This document shows, piece after piece, positions 34,811 through 44,827 of a DNA stretch of 64,000 nt. How positions within the stretch are numbered: the stretch's first letter is position 1; the number at the start of each line of letters is the position of its first letter. The position numbers and the translations under genes were made by a program. Origin of the DNA: Burkholderiaceae bacterium (GTDB taxonomy: Bacteria > Pseudomonadota > Gammaproteobacteria > Burkholderiales > Burkholderiaceae_C); contig JADMJJ010000005.1 in assembly GCA_018780645.1 (NCBI GenBank), positions 248,001 through 312,000 on the forward strand, in the 5' to 3' direction. The notes beneath the pieces were generated by a model that ran no database searches, was not told the DNA's origin, and saw only the letters and a program-made list of their open reading frames with translations.

Positions 34811-36532
34811 GTGGAAACTCCCTTGGCCGAACCCCTGCAATCCACGCTGTCCGGCGTGGCACGGGTGCTGGTGCACGCCGGCAAGCTGCAGCCCAAGGCG
34901 GCCGAGGAGCTGGCGCGCAGCGCCAAGGAGAAGAAAACCAGCTTCGTCGCGGCGGTGATGGCGGCCAGCGCGGTCTCGGCCACCGACCTGGCGCACACCC
35001 TGGCCCATGCGCTGGCCCTGCCCCTGCTGGACCTGAATGCGCTGGACCTGCAGAAGCTGCCGCGCAACATCATCGACGCCAAGCTCGCGGCCCAGTACCA
35101 GGTGCTGGTGCTGGGCCGGCGCGGCAGCCGGCTGTTCATTGCCGGCGCCGACCCGACCGACCAGGAGGCGGTCGAACGCATCAAGTTCGCCACCCAGCTC
35201 TCGCCGGAATGGGTGATCGTCGAGCACGACAAGCTGGCCAAGCTGGTCGAGGGCACGACGACCAGCGCCAACGAGGCGCTGGAGTCGATCTCCGGCGGCG
35301 ACTTCGAGTTCGACGTCACCGACGAGGAGAATGCCGCCCCCGAAACGGCCGATGTACAGACCGATGTGGAAGACGCACCGGTGGTGCGCTTCCTGCAGAA
35401 GATGCTCATCGACGCGATCAATATGCGCGCCTCGGACCTGCACTTCGAGCCCTATGAATACCACTACCGGGTGCGCTTTCGCATCGACGGCGAGCTGCGC
35501 GAGATCACCCAGCCACCGATTGCCATCAAGGACAAGCTGGCCTCACGCATCAAGGTGATCTCGCGCATGGACATCGCCGAGCGCCGCGTGCCGCAGGACG
35601 GCCGCATGAAGCTGAAGTTCGGCAGCAAGGCGATCGACTTCCGGGTCAGCACCCTGCCCACCCTGTTCGGCGAGAAGATCGTGATCCGGATTCTTGACCC
35701 GTCCAGTGCCAAGCTGGGCATCGAGGCGCTGGGTTACGAGAAGATCGAGAAGGAGCGGCTGCTGGCCTGCATCCACCGGCCCTACGGCATGATTCTGGTC
35801 ACCGGGCCCACCGGCTCGGGCAAGACGGTATCGCTCTACACCTGCCTGAACATCCTGAATCAGCCGGGGGTGAATATCGCCACCGTCGAAGATCCGGCCG
35901 AAATCAACCTTCCCGGCGTCAACCAGGTGAACGTCAACGACAAGGCCGGCCTGACCTTTGCCGCTGCGCTGAAGGCCTTTCTGCGCCAGGATCCGGACGT
36001 GATCATGGTCGGCGAAATCCGCGACCTTGACACCGCCGACATCGCCATCAAGGCCGCCCAGACCGGCCATATGGTGATGTCCACCCTGCACACCAACGAT
36101 GCCCCGTCCACCCTCACCCGCCTGCTGAACATGGGCGTGGCGCCGTTCAACATCGCCTCCAGCATCCTGCTGATTACCGCCCAGCGCCTGGCGCGGCGCC
36201 TGTGCGAAAACTGCAAGGTGCCGGCCGACTATCCCCGCGAGGCGATGGTGCGCGCCGGTTTTGCCGAGGTGGACCTTGACGGCAATTGGAAACCTTATCG
36301 CGCCGTGGGCTGCTCGAATTGCAACAATGGGTATCGGGGCCGGGTCGGCCTGTATCAGGTGATGCCCATCACCGACGCGATTCAACGCATCATTCTCGCC
36401 CTGGGCACGGCCGTCGATATTGCCGACCAGGCTCGAAAAGAGGGCGTGCGCGACCTGCGCGCCTCGGGTTTGATCAAGGTCCGTGCGGGTATGACAACCC
36501 TGGAAGAAGTGATTTCGGTCACGAACGAATAA
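34811..36532 (+). CDS. pilB: type IV pilus assembly ATPase PilB
   Basis: Hexameric extension motor of the type IV pilus, 573 residues. N-terminal MshEN-type domain (GVARVLVHAGKLQPKAAEEL), then the GspE core: GPTGSGKT Walker A, Asp-box region EDPAEINLPG, Walker B DPDVIMVGEIRD, His box TGHMVMSTLHTNDAPST, and a zinc-binding tetracysteine (CENCK and CSNCNNGYRGR). The GTG at 34811 is used as start; TTG 34784 is also open and neither has a clear ribosome-binding site. pilC follows after 52 nt, then pilD, the usual order in Burkholderiales. Confidence 0.95.
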   Translation: METPLAEPLQSTLSGVARVLVHAGKLQPKAAEELARSAKEKKTSFVAAVMAASAVSATDLAHTLAHALALPLLDLNALDLQKLPRNIIDAKLAAQYQVLVLGRRGSRLFIAGADPTDQEAVERIKFATQLSPEWVIVEHDKLAKLVEGTTTSANEALESISGGDFEFDVTDEENAAPETADVQTDVEDAPVVRFLQKMLIDAINMRASDLHFEPYEYHYRVRFRIDGELREITQPPIAIKDKLASRIKVISRMDIAERRVPQDGRMKLKFGSKAIDFRVSTLPTLFGEKIVIRILDPSSAKLGIEALGYEKIEKERLLACIHRPYGMILVTGPTGSGKTVSLYTCLNILNQPGVNIATVEDPAEINLPGVNQVNVNDKAGLTFAAALKAFLRQDPDVIMVGEIRDLDTADIAIKAAQTGHMVMSTLHTNDAPSTLTRLLNMGVAPFNIASSILLITAQRLARRLCENCKVPADYPREAMVRAGFAEVDLDGNWKPYRAVGCSNCNNGYRGRVGLYQVMPITDAIQRIILALGTAVDIADQARKEGVRDLRASGLIKVRAGMTTLEEVISVTNE

Positions 36533-36584
36533 GCCCCCCAGCAGGGACAATCGACACGCTGGGGAAGGGACCCCAGGAGGTGAT

Positions 36585-37805
36585 ATGGCGACGTCAGCGG
36601 CGGTAAAGAATATTCCGGAATTCGTCTTCGAATGGGAAGGCAAGGACCGCAACGGCAAGATCGTGCGCGGGGAAATCCGCGCCGGCGGCGAAGCCATGGT
36701 CAACGCCACGCTGCGGCGCCAGGGCATTCTTGTCAGCAAGGTGAAGAAGCGCCGTCTGAGTGGCGGCAAGTCGATCAACCAGAAGGACATCGCCATCTTC
36801 ACGCGTCAGCTGTCGACGATGATGCGCGCCGGCGTGCCGCTGCTGCAGGCCTTCGATATCGTCGCCCGCGGCAGCCCGAACCCGAAGCTGACCCGGCTGT
36901 TGAACGAGATTCGCGGCGATGTGGAGACCGGCACAAGCCTGTCCACCGCCTTCCGCAAGCACCCGATGTATTTCGACGCGCTGTACTGCAATCTGGTCGA
37001 GGCGGGCGAGGCCGGCGGTATTCTGGAAGCTTTGCTCGACCGCCTCGCGATTTACCAGGAAAAATCGGTAGCGCTGAAGAACAAGATCCGTGGCGCGCTG
37101 ATGTATCCGCTCGGCGTGATGGTCGTGGCCTTTATCGTGCTGGCCGTGATCATGATTTTCGTTGTGCCGGCCTTCAAAGATGTATTCAAATCCTTTGGTG
37201 CCGACCTGCCGGCCCCAACGCTGGCGGTGATCGCCATGTCGGAGTTCTTCGTTGCCTACTGGTACCTGATATTCGGTTTCCTCGGCGGGGGTATCTATTT
37301 CTTCCTGCAAAGCTGGAAGCGCTCCGAGAAGATGCAGAGGACGATGGACCGGCTGCTGCTGAAGATACCGGTTTTCGGCGACCTGCTCTACAAATCGGCC
37401 GTGGCGCGCTGGACGCGCACCCTGGCGACGATGTTCGCCGCCGGCGTGCCGCTGGTGGAGGCGCTGGACTCGGTCGGCGGCGCCTCGGGCAATGCCGTGT
37501 TCGCCGAGGCGACCGAGCAGATCCAGCGCGATGTCTCGACCGGCTCCTCGCTGACCACCTCGATGCAATCGACCAATATCTTTCCCAGTATGGTGCTGCA
37601 GATGTCGTCCATTGGTGAAGAGTCGGGCTCGCTGGACCATATGCTGTCCAAGGCCGCGGAGTTCTTCGAGGATGAGGTCGACGAGATGGTCAAGGGCCTG
37701 TCCAGCCTGATGGAGCCCATCATCATCGTCATCCTGGGCACCATGATCGGCGGCATCGTCGTCGCCATGTACCTGCCCATCTTCAAGCTCGGCCAAGTGG
37801 TGTAA
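36585..37805 (+). CDS. pilC: type IV pilus inner-membrane platform protein PilC
   Basis: 406-residue GspF/PilC family protein with two repeated cytoplasmic domains (IFTRQLSTMMRAGVPLLQAFDIV and RWTRTLATMFAAGVPLVEALDSV) and three transmembrane helices at about 180-200, 225-245 and 375-400. It forms the platform through which PilB drives pilin polymerisation. The ATG at 36585 has a very strong ribosome-binding site, AGGAGGTGAT. Confidence 0.96.
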   Translation: MATSAAVKNIPEFVFEWEGKDRNGKIVRGEIRAGGEAMVNATLRRQGILVSKVKKRRLSGGKSINQKDIAIFTRQLSTMMRAGVPLLQAFDIVARGSPNPKLTRLLNEIRGDVETGTSLSTAFRKHPMYFDALYCNLVEAGEAGGILEALLDRLAIYQEKSVALKNKIRGALMYPLGVMVVAFIVLAVIMIFVVPAFKDVFKSFGADLPAPTLAVIAMSEFFVAYWYLIFGFLGGGIYFFLQSWKRSEKMQRTMDRLLLKIPVFGDLLYKSAVARWTRTLATMFAAGVPLVEALDSVGGASGNAVFAEATEQIQRDVSTGSSLTTSMQSTNIFPSMVLQMSSIGEESGSLDHMLSKAAEFFEDEVDEMVKGLSSLMEPIIIVILGTMIGGIVVAMYLPIFKLGQVV

Positions 37806-37812
37806 GCGCGGG

Positions 37813-38745
37813 ATGGATGCAGAGCTGATTCGATTCCTCCTGTCGCCGCTCGCCCTGGGTATTCTGGGCCTGTGCGTGGGCAGCTTCCTCAATGTGGTGG
37901 TCCACCGCGTGCCCTTGATGATGGAGCGGCAGTGGCTGGGCGACGCCGCCGACCATCTGAGCGACAAGCCGACCCTGCAGAAGCTGGCCGGACTGAGCGC
38001 TGCCGAGGCCGACAAGGTGGCCGGCGCCGCCGCCCTGGTCGGCGCCAAGGTCGAGGCGCTGCCGGCACTGACCATCGCCAAGCCGCGCTCGCGCTGCCCC
38101 AGTTGCGGCCATCAACTGGCCTGGCACGAGAACATGCCGCTGATCGGCTGGCTGCGCCTGCGTGGCCGCTGCTCGGCCTGCAAGACACCAATCTCGCCGC
38201 GTTACCCCATCGTCGAGCTACTGACCGGCCTGCTGTTCGCGGCCATCGGCTGGCGCTTCGGTGCGCAAGAGCTGACCCTGCTGTGGTGCGCCTTTGCCGC
38301 CGCTCTGGTGGCACTGGCCGCGATCGACTGGGACACCACCCTCTTGCCCGATTCGATCAACCAGCCGCTGCTGTGGGCCGGCCTGGTGGTCGCTGCCGCC
38401 GGCTGGACCCTGCCGCTGCAGCAGGCCTTGATCGGTGCCTGCGCCGGCTATCTTTCGCTGTGGTCGGTGTACTGGCTGTTCAAGCTGACCACCGGCAAGG
38501 AGGGCATGGGCTATGGCGACTTCAAGCTGCTCGCCGCCCTGGGCGCCTGGCTGGGCTGGCAGATGATTCTGCCCATCGTGCTGGGTGCCTCGGTGATAGG
38601 CGCGGTGGTCGGCATCGCGATGAAGATGAGCAGCAGCCTGCGCGAGGGCCGCTATGTGCCCTTCGGCCCCTTTCTGGTCGGCGGCGGACTGGTGGCCCTG
38701 CTGGCCGGCCCGCAGCGCGTGCTGGGCTGGATGGGATGGGCCTAG
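37813..38745 (+). CDS. pilD: prepilin peptidase / N-methyltransferase PilD
   Basis: 310-residue bifunctional inner-membrane enzyme that cleaves and N-methylates prepilins and pseudopilins. The N-terminal domain has [12 protein letters not shown] and two Cys pairs (CPSCGHQL and CSACKTPIS). The aspartic-protease residues are in [12 protein letters not shown] and [16 protein letters not shown]. It starts 7 nt after pilC and its last 10 nt overlap coaE. It would process PilE, FimT, PilV, PilW and PilX encoded at 55034-58365. Confidence 0.96.
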   Translation: MDAELIRFLLSPLALGILGLCVGSFLNVVVHRVPLMMERQWLGDAADHLSDKPTLQKLAGLSAAEADKVAGAAALVGAKVEALPALTIAKPRSRCPSCGHQLAWHENMPLIGWLRLRGRCSACKTPISPRYPIVELLTGLLFAAIGWRFGAQELTLLWCAFAAALVALAAIDWDTTLLPDSINQPLLWAGLVVAAAGWTLPLQQALIGACAGYLSLWSVYWLFKLTTGKEGMGYGDFKLLAALGAWLGWQMILPIVLGASVIGAVVGIAMKMSSSLREGRYVPFGPFLVGGGLVALLAGPQRVLGWMGWA

Positions 38746-39371
38746 GCCTGAAGCCGAGCCCGCATCAGCCGCTGCGCATAGGCCTGACCGGCGGCATTGG
38801 CAGCGGCAAGAGCACCGTCGCCCGGGCTTTCGTCGAATTGGGCGCCACTTTGATCGACACCGATGCGATCGCCCGTGAGCTGACCGCTCCCGGTGGTGCT
38901 GCCCTGCCCGCCATTGCCGAGCGCTTCGGACCTCAAGCCATTGGCAGCGACGGTGCGCTGGACCGTGCCCATATGCGCGCCCTGGCCTTCGGCGATGCCG
39001 GCAACCGCCTGGCGCTGGAAGCCATCCTGCACCCGATGATTGGCGCCGAAACGTCGCGGCGTGCGGCCGAGGCGCTCAGCCAGGTGATCGTGTTCGACGT
39101 ACCGCTGCTGGTCGAGTCCGGCCGCTGGCGTGAGCGGGTGGACCGGGTGCTGGTGGTGGACTGCCTGGAGGCGACCCAGATCGAGCGGGTGATGCGCCGC
39201 TCCGGCTGGACGGCCCTGGCGGTGCAGGCGGTGCTGGACCAGCAGGCCACCCGGCGGGCCAGACGTGCCGCCGCCGACGCGGTGATCTTCAACGAAGGTC
39301 TGAGCCTGGCCGAGCTGCAGCAGCAGGTTCAGGCGCTGTATGCCCATTGGCTGCCATCAGCCTGTAGTTGA
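38736..39371 (+). CDS. coaE: dephospho-CoA kinase CoaE
   Basis: Last step of coenzyme A synthesis: phosphorylation of dephospho-CoA. The 211 residues contain the P-loop [12 protein letters not shown] (about 15-26), [23 protein letters not shown] and VMRRSGW, all typical. The ATG at 38736 lies inside the last codons of pilD (10-nt overlap in another frame), so the two are translationally linked. Linkage of coaE with pilD, zapD and yacG is conserved in many proteobacteria. Confidence 0.95.
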   Translation: MGLGLKPSPHQPLRIGLTGGIGSGKSTVARAFVELGATLIDTDAIARELTAPGGAALPAIAERFGPQAIGSDGALDRAHMRALAFGDAGNRLALEAILHPMIGAETSRRAAEALSQVIVFDVPLLVESGRWRERVDRVLVVDCLEATQIERVMRRSGWTALAVQAVLDQQATRRARRAAADAVIFNEGLSLAELQQQVQALYAHWLPSACS

Positions 39372-39492
39372 GCCTTTTTGGCATTTCTTGTTGCCGGCGT
39401 GGAACCAATGCGCGCCCTGTGAAACAATCAACAGGCTTGGGTGCGACGTTGTCGGGCCCCGAACTCTCTCCTGCTGCATTGACTGACAAGGA

Positions 39493-40257
39493 ATGGCCGC
39501 CTTGGTCCTCTACGAATACCCGTTCAACGAAAGCATTCGCACCATGCTGCGGCTCGAACACCTGTTCGACCGCCTGGCCCAGCTGATACCGCGCGATGCC
39601 CCGATGGATCACCACTTCGCGCTGGCCACGATTTTCGAGGTCATGGATGTGGCCTCGCGTGCCGATCTGAAGTCGGACCTGCTGAAGGAGCTGGAGCGGC
39701 ACAAGGCCCAGCTCAACAGCTACCGCGGCAACCCGTCGATCTCGGAGGCTGCGCTGGACGAGGTGGTGGCGCGCATCGACCATGCCTTCAACGGTCTGAA
39801 CCAGCTGTCCGGCAAGGCCGGCCACAGCCTCACCGCCAATGAATGGCTGATGAGCATACGCAGCCGCATCAACATCCCGGGCGGCACCTGCGAGTTCGAC
39901 CTGCCGGCCTATTTCGCCTGGCAGCAGTTCGCGCCGACCAAGCGCCGCACGGACCTAATGCAGTGGATGACCACCCTGATGCCCTTGGCCGAGGCCCTGC
40001 AGGTGCTGCTGGGCCTGCTGCGCGATGCCGGCGTGCCCCATATGGTGGCCGCCAGCGCCGGCCAGTACCAGCAAAGCCTGGCGGCCGGTCGCGTCTATCA
40101 GCTGCTGCGGATGCGCATCGACGGGGGTCTGGGGCTGATCCCCGAGATCAGCGGCCATAGGCTGATGGTCTCGATACGGCTGATGCAGCAGGACGACGAG
40201 GGCCGGCTCAGGCTGGCCCCCAAGGACACCTCATTCGAACTGACGCTTTGTGCATGA
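39493..40257 (+). CDS. zapD: cell division protein ZapD (YacF)
   Basis: 254-residue ZapD family protein that bundles FtsZ filaments at the division ring. Recognised by [21 protein letters not shown] at the N-terminus, [23 protein letters not shown] and [10 protein letters not shown] in the C-terminal beta domain. Start ATG at 39493, 121 nt after coaE; the intergenic stretch holds no gene. The stop overlaps the start of yacG by ATGA. Confidence 0.95.
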   Translation: MAALVLYEYPFNESIRTMLRLEHLFDRLAQLIPRDAPMDHHFALATIFEVMDVASRADLKSDLLKELERHKAQLNSYRGNPSISEAALDEVVARIDHAFNGLNQLSGKAGHSLTANEWLMSIRSRINIPGGTCEFDLPAYFAWQQFAPTKRRTDLMQWMTTLMPLAEALQVLLGLLRDAGVPHMVAASAGQYQQSLAAGRVYQLLRMRIDGGLGLIPEISGHRLMVSIRLMQQDDEGRLRLAPKDTSFELTLCA

Positions 40258-40493
40258 CAACCGAGACCTCCTCCCCTGCCCCGCGCATCGTGCGCTGCCC
40301 CACCTGTGGCGGTGACAGCGTGTTTGCGCCGCAGAACACCTGGCGGCCATTCTGCTCCGAGCGCTGCCGGATGATCGATCTGGGCGCCTGGGCCAGCGAG
40401 TCGTTCAGGGTGGAAGCCCACCCCGAGCAGGATGAAACTGATGATCTTGCGGGTCAGACCTTGCCGGGTTCGGCAAGCTCTGACCCCAACTGA
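40254..40493 (+). CDS. yacG: DNA gyrase inhibitor YacG (zinc-binding), extended tail
   Basis: Small zinc protein that binds and inhibits gyrase in E. coli. Zinc ligands are in CPTCGG (two Cys) and FCSERCR (two Cys), followed by [10 protein letters not shown]. The ATG at 40254 overlaps the zapD stop (ATGA). At 79 residues it is longer than typical members of about 65. The last 17 residues (from [10 protein letters not shown] to the stop) are encoded by a hairpin repeat also seen at 23361, so the tail is probably a product of repeat insertion rather than a functional part. Confidence 0.92.
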   Translation: MTTETSSPAPRIVRCPTCGGDSVFAPQNTWRPFCSERCRMIDLGAWASESFRVEAHPEQDETDDLAGQTLPGSASSDPN

Positions 40494-40504
40494 CTGGGTC
40501 TCTT
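40441..40504. repeat. hairpin repeat, copy 2, inside the end of yacG
   Basis: 64-nt element related to 23361-23424 (about three-quarters identical by eye). Its core at 40451-40486 folds as outer arms GGGTCAGA and TCTGACCC, a C-C mismatch, and a perfect inner stem CTTGCCG and CGGCAAG around a GGTT loop. Relative to copy 1 the outer stem has A-T exchanged for T-A, which preserves pairing. It spans the yacG stop and lies between convergent yacG and pgi, so it may also act as a terminator. Confidence 0.75.
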
Positions 40505-42128
40505 ACCGAGTCAACCGCGCCAGCAAGCCCGCGGTCGATCCATCCAGTCCCCTCACATCGCCACCGGCCACCCGTGGCAGCAGAGCGCTGCACAGGGCCT
40601 TGCCCAGCTCCACGCCCCATTGGTCGAAGCTGTTGATGCCCCACAGCGCACCGCTGACGAACACCCGCTGCTCGTACATCGCTATCAGCGCGCCCAAGCT
40701 CCGCGGGGTCAGCGCCTCCAGCACAAAGGTCGTGCTCGGTCGGTTGCCGGGAAAGCTGCGGTGGCGCGCCACCGTGTGCGCGTCCAGCGCGGCACTGGCC
40801 GTCGGCGCGCGCTCGGTCAGCGCCTGCTCGGTGGTCTTGCCCTGCATAAGCGCCTGCGATTGCGCCAGGCAGTTGGCCAGCAGCTTCTGGTGCTGATCGG
40901 CCAGCAGGGGCCCCAGCACCGGGGCCAGGCCGGCACCATAGTTGGGCGTCTTCACGGCGACGAACTCGACCGGGATCACATCCGTGCCCTGGTGCAGCAT
41001 CTGGAAATAGGCGTGCTGGCCATTCGTGCCGGCCTCGCCCCAGACCACCGGGCTGGTGGCATACGCAAGCGCATTGCCATCCAGATCGACCCCCTTGCCA
41101 TTGCTCTCCATCTCCAGCTGCTGCAGATAGGCCGGCAGGCGCTTGAGCCCTTGGTGGTAGGGGGCCACGCTACGGCTACCGAAGCCGTGGAAGTTGCGGT
41201 ACCAGACATCGAGCAGGCCCAGCAGGACCGGCAGATTGGCCTCGAGCGGGGCCTGGGCGAAGTGCCGGTCCATCGCATGGGCGCCGGCCAGGAAGGCGCG
41301 GAAGTTGTCGGCACCTATGGCCAGCGCGATCGGCAGGCCGATCGCCGACCAGATCGAGTAGCGGCCGCCGACCCAGTCCCAGAAGCCGAAGGTGGTGCTG
41401 ATGCCGAAGGCCGCCGCCGCTGCAACGTTCGTTGTAGTCGCCACGAAGTGCTTGGCAATGTCGGTACCGCCCTGGGCCAGGAACCAGGCCTTGGCGGCCT
41501 GGGCATTGGCCAGGGTCTCCTGCGTCGTGAAGGTCTTGGAGGCGACGACGAACAGCGTGTCATGCGGGCTCAAGCCGCGCAGCACCGGGGCCAGGTCGTG
41601 CCCATCGACGTTGGAAACGAAGTGCAGCTTCAGCTCCGGGTGGGAAAACGAGTCCAGCGCCGGCACGACCATCTGCGGGCCCAGGTCGCTGCCACCGATG
41701 CCGATGTGCACCACGTGGTGGATGCCGCTACGGGCCGTGTCGCGCACCTGCTCCACATAGGCCAGCAGGCGCTCCAGCACCTCGTGCACCTGCTCGCTGT
41801 GCGGGCCCTGGCCCGCAGGCGCGCGCAGGGCCGTGTGCAGCACCGCGCGGCCCTCGGTGTGGTTGATCGCCTCACCGGCCAGCATCGCGTCGCGCTGCGC
41901 TTCCAGCCCGCAATCGCGGGCCAGCTGCAGCAGCAGCGGCAGGCCGGCGTCGTCGAGCAGGTTCTTGGACAGATCGGCAAACACCTGGGGCGCCTGCACC
42001 GACAACTTGCCGAAGCGCGCCGTGTCGGCGGCAAAGGCCTGGCGCAGATCGAAGTGCCGGCCCTGGGCCTCGAAATGCGCGTTCAGCGCGGCCCAGGCCG
42101 GGGTCTGGTCACAGCGCGGATGTTTCAT
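40503..42128 (-). CDS. pgi: glucose-6-phosphate isomerase
   Basis: 541-residue Pgi interconverting glucose 6-phosphate and fructose 6-phosphate. Family signatures [17 protein letters not shown] (about 260-276) and [18 protein letters not shown] near the C-terminus are intact, as is [10 protein letters not shown] with its conserved Glu. The start ATG at 42128 overlaps the transaldolase stop by ATGA, so tal and pgi form one unit. It converges with yacG, 9 nt away. Confidence 0.97.
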   Translation of the reverse strand: MKHPRCDQTPAWAALNAHFEAQGRHFDLRQAFAADTARFGKLSVQAPQVFADLSKNLLDDAGLPLLLQLARDCGLEAQRDAMLAGEAINHTEGRAVLHTALRAPAGQGPHSEQVHEVLERLLAYVEQVRDTARSGIHHVVHIGIGGSDLGPQMVVPALDSFSHPELKLHFVSNVDGHDLAPVLRGLSPHDTLFVVASKTFTTQETLANAQAAKAWFLAQGGTDIAKHFVATTTNVAAAAAFGISTTFGFWDWVGGRYSIWSAIGLPIALAIGADNFRAFLAGAHAMDRHFAQAPLEANLPVLLGLLDVWYRNFHGFGSRSVAPYHQGLKRLPAYLQQLEMESNGKGVDLDGNALAYATSPVVWGEAGTNGQHAYFQMLHQGTDVIPVEFVAVKTPNYGAGLAPVLGPLLADQHQKLLANCLAQSQALMQGKTTEQALTERAPTASAALDAHTVARHRSFPGNRPSTTFVLEALTPRSLGALIAMYEQRVFVSGALWGINSFDQWGVELGKALCSALLPRVAGGDVRGLDGSTAGLLARLTR

Positions 42129-43075
42129 CGCAGCGACTCAATCATCTGATCCAGCTTGCCGGCGTCGATGGCGAACAGGCGTATGCCCTCGGCCAGCTTC
42201 TCGGTGGCCATCGCGTCCTGGTTCAGCGCGAAGCGGAAGGTGGCCTCGTTGTAGCTGTGCGCCTCCAGGCTCATGCCCTGGGCCATCTCGGCGCTGAGCT
42301 GGCGCTGCAGAGGTGTGTCCAGCGCCTGCAGCTGACCCAGCAGATCGGGGCTGATGGTCAAGAGGTCGCAACCGGCCAGCGCCTGGATCTGGCCGATATT
42401 GCGGAAGCTCGCGCCCATCACCTCGGTCGGAACGCCGTACTTCTTGTAGTAGGCATAGATCTGCGCCACCGACTTGACGCCGGGGTCGTTGACACCGGAG
42501 CTGGCCACCTCGTCCCAGGCCGCGCCGGCCGACTTCTTGTACCAGTCGTAGATGCGACCGACAAAGGGCGAGATCAGCTGCACGCCGGCCTCACCACAGG
42601 CCACCGCCTGGCAGAACGAGAACAGCAGCGTCAGATTGCAGTGGATGCCCTCATGCTCCAGCGCCGCGGCGGCCTGTATGCCCTCCCAGGTCGAGGCCAG
42701 CTTGATCAGCACGCGCTCGCGGCCGATGCCTGCCTGCTCGTAGAGCTCGATGATGCGATGGGCCCGGGCAATGCTGCCGGCCATGTCGAAACTCAGGCGG
42801 GCATCGACCTCGGTGGATACGCGGCCCGGCACCACCTTCAGTATCTCGAGGCCGAAGCGCACCAGCACCTGGTCGACGATCTCGTCCAGCGGCTCGCTGC
42901 TGTGCTTGGCCACCGTTTCGGCCAGCAGCGGCGCGTAGTCGGGCGACTGCACCGCCTTCAGTATCAGCGAGGGGTTGGTGGTGGCGTCACGCGGCGCGTA
43001 TTGGGCCAGTTGCAGGAAGTTGCCGGTGTCGGCCACCACGGTGGTGAAGGCTTTGAGCTGGTCGAGTTGGTTCAT
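42125..43075 (-). CDS. tal: transaldolase (TalB type)
   Basis: 316-residue transaldolase of the non-oxidative pentose phosphate pathway. The Schiff-base Lys is K125 in [15 protein letters not shown], and DARLSFDM and [11 protein letters not shown] are family motifs. It starts 227 nt from zwf on the opposite strand; that region contains a HexR-like operator. Confidence 0.97.
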   Translation of the reverse strand: MNQLDQLKAFTTVVADTGNFLQLAQYAPRDATTNPSLILKAVQSPDYAPLLAETVAKHSSEPLDEIVDQVLVRFGLEILKVVPGRVSTEVDARLSFDMAGSIARAHRIIELYEQAGIGRERVLIKLASTWEGIQAAAALEHEGIHCNLTLLFSFCQAVACGEAGVQLISPFVGRIYDWYKKSAGAAWDEVASSGVNDPGVKSVAQIYAYYKKYGVPTEVMGASFRNIGQIQALAGCDLLTISPDLLGQLQALDTPLQRQLSAEMAQGMSLEAHSYNEATFRFALNQDAMATEKLAEGIRLFAIDAGKLDQMIESLR

Positions 43076-43302
43076 GGCGGAAAGCTGGAGAGTGGCAATG
43101 GGACAGCCAAGATTAGAACCTGTCGGCAGCGTCTGACTGCGACATCGCGGTTACAGGCCCGGACCGAGAAAACCCTGACTTTCCCCAGGGAAAACGCAAA
43201 AGCCTGGGGTTTGGATTGACGCGGCGATGAAACTTGGCCATCATTAACGTGTAACTAGGTTACATCGTCAGCGATTTTCACACACAACAGCGCTCGCAAT
43301 CC
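43076..43302. promoter_or_regulatory. tal-zwf divergent promoter region
   Basis: 227 nt between the divergent tal and zwf starts. It contains the palindrome at 43250-43264 close to the zwf side, and a TTGACG hexamer at 43216-43221 that could be a -35 element for zwf, though no good -10 follows at standard spacing. No gene is present. Confidence 0.6.
43250..43264. promoter_or_regulatory. HexR-type operator before zwf
   Basis: TGTAACTAGGTTACA: 6-bp inverted arms TGTAAC/GTTACA around TAG, close to the TGTAATTAAATTACA-like sites known for HexR in gamma-proteobacteria. It lies 38 nt upstream of the zwf ATG, and the gene after zwf encodes a HexR-type regulator, so autogenous and zwf control is likely. 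Confidence 0.75.
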
Positions 43303-44748
43303 ATGTCTTTCGACCTCGTCTTCTTCGGCGGTACCGGCGACCTCACCTGGCGCAAACTGATGCCCGCCCTGTTCCAGGCCTTTCGTCACGGCAAGCTGCC
43401 CGAGGGCGGCCGCATTCTCGCCGTCGCCCGCGACGACATGCCCGACGAGCGCTACCGCGAGTGGCTGAAGGAGCGCTTCCGCGAGGTCGAGGGCCCGAAG
43501 CGGCCGACCGACGAGGAGTTCGAGCGTTTTGCCGCGCTGCTGCACTACCGGCGCATGGACCTGTCCCAGCCCGAGCACTACCAGCGCCTGAAGGACTGGT
43601 TGGCCGAGCGCAATGCCGACACCGTCGTGCTCTATCTCGCCACCAGCCCGCACCTGTTCACGCAGATCTGCGCGCAGCTGGGCGCCGCCGGCCTGAACGG
43701 CCCAAAGATCCGCGTCGTGCTGGAGAAGCCGCTGGGCCATGACCTGGCCAGCGCCCAGGAGATCAACAAGGCCGTGCGCTCGGTGTTTGCCGAGACCCAG
43801 GCCTTCCGCATCGACCACTATCTGGGCAAGCCCTCGGTGCAGAACCTGATGGCGCTGCGCTTCGGCAATGCGCTGTTCGAGCCGCTATGGCGCCGCGAGA
43901 GCATTGCAAATATCCAGATCACGCTGGCCGAGGGCCTGGGCGTGGGCACCCGCGGCGACTTCTACGACCGCACCGGCGCTTTGCGCGACATGATCCAGAA
44001 CCATGCGCTGCAGCTGCTGACGATGGTGGCCATGGAGCCGCCCTCGACCAATGATGCCGATGCGATCCGCGACGAGAAGCTCAAGGTGCTGCGCTCGCTG
44101 AAGCCCTTCACAGCCGAGAGCGTCGGCCGTGACGTGGTGCGCGGCCAGTACCGTGCCGGCACGGTGGACGGCAAGCCGGTGGCCGGCTATCTGGAGGAGG
44201 TCAAGGTGCCGGCCGACAGCGGCTGCGAGACCTTTGTCGCGCTGCGCACCGAGGTGCAGAACTGGCGCTGGGCCGGCGTGCCCTTCTATCTGCGCACCGG
44301 CAAGCGCCTGGCCGCCCGCGACGCGCAGATCGTCGTCAATTTCCGCCAGGTGCCCCACCCGATCTTCCCCGGCGGCAATGTCGCCAACAAGCTGGTCATC
44401 AAGCTGCAGCCCGAGGACGGTCTGGAGCTGCACCTGCTGGCCGCCAAGGGCAGCTCGCACGGCGAGTCGCTGGCGCCGGTGTCGCTGGACCTGGACTTCG
44501 ACAAGGCCTTTGCCGCGAATCGCGTCGGCGCCTACGAGCGCCTGCTGCTGGACGCCATCGCCGGCCGGCTGAACCTGTTCGTGCGCAGCGATGAGCAGGA
44601 GCAGGCCTGGCGCTGGGTCGAGCCCATTCTCGATGCCTGGGAGCAGGACACGACCGGCCCCCGCCCCTACACCGCCGGCAGCTGGGGACCACCGGCCGCC
44701 AGCGCGCTGGTGGCGCGGGATGGTTTTGCCTGGGCGGAGGAACAGTGA
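43303..44748 (+). CDS. zwf: glucose-6-phosphate 1-dehydrogenase
   Basis: 481-residue NADP-dependent dehydrogenase at the entry to the Entner-Doudoroff and oxidative pentose phosphate pathways. Nucleotide-binding [13 protein letters not shown] at the N-terminus, EKPLGHD, and the active-site RIDHYLGK (R169 to K176). Start ATG at 43303. It is followed by three hairpins and then the HexR-type regulator on the same strand. Confidence 0.96.
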   Translation: MSFDLVFFGGTGDLTWRKLMPALFQAFRHGKLPEGGRILAVARDDMPDERYREWLKERFREVEGPKRPTDEEFERFAALLHYRRMDLSQPEHYQRLKDWLAERNADTVVLYLATSPHLFTQICAQLGAAGLNGPKIRVVLEKPLGHDLASAQEINKAVRSVFAETQAFRIDHYLGKPSVQNLMALRFGNALFEPLWRRESIANIQITLAEGLGVGTRGDFYDRTGALRDMIQNHALQLLTMVAMEPPSTNDADAIRDEKLKVLRSLKPFTAESVGRDVVRGQYRAGTVDGKPVAGYLEEVKVPADSGCETFVALRTEVQNWRWAGVPFYLRTGKRLAARDAQIVVNFRQVPHPIFPGGNVANKLVIKLQPEDGLELHLLAAKGSSHGESLAPVSLDLDFDKAFAANRVGAYERLLLDAIAGRLNLFVRSDEQEQAWRWVEPILDAWEQDTTGPRPYTAGSWGPPAASALVARDGFAWAEEQ

Positions 44749-44817
44749 GCCCGGCGCCGGGCCGCCCCAAGGCGGGCGAAGTCCCCTCGGGGGACCGCTC
44801 GACGTACCCGTTGAGCG
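44749..44817. repeat. three consecutive hairpins between zwf and hexR
   Basis: The 79-nt gap is almost entirely paired: palindrome GCCCGGCGCCGGGC (44749-44762); arms GTCCCC and GGGGAC around TCG (44781-44795); and arms CGCTCGACG and CGTTGAGCG with a TACC loop (44796-44817). The last shares the GACGTACCCG loop region with the repeat at 23361. Likely a REP-like element or an attenuating structure that separates zwf from hexR expression. Confidence 0.6.
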
Positions 44818-44827
44818 AGGGGCTGAC

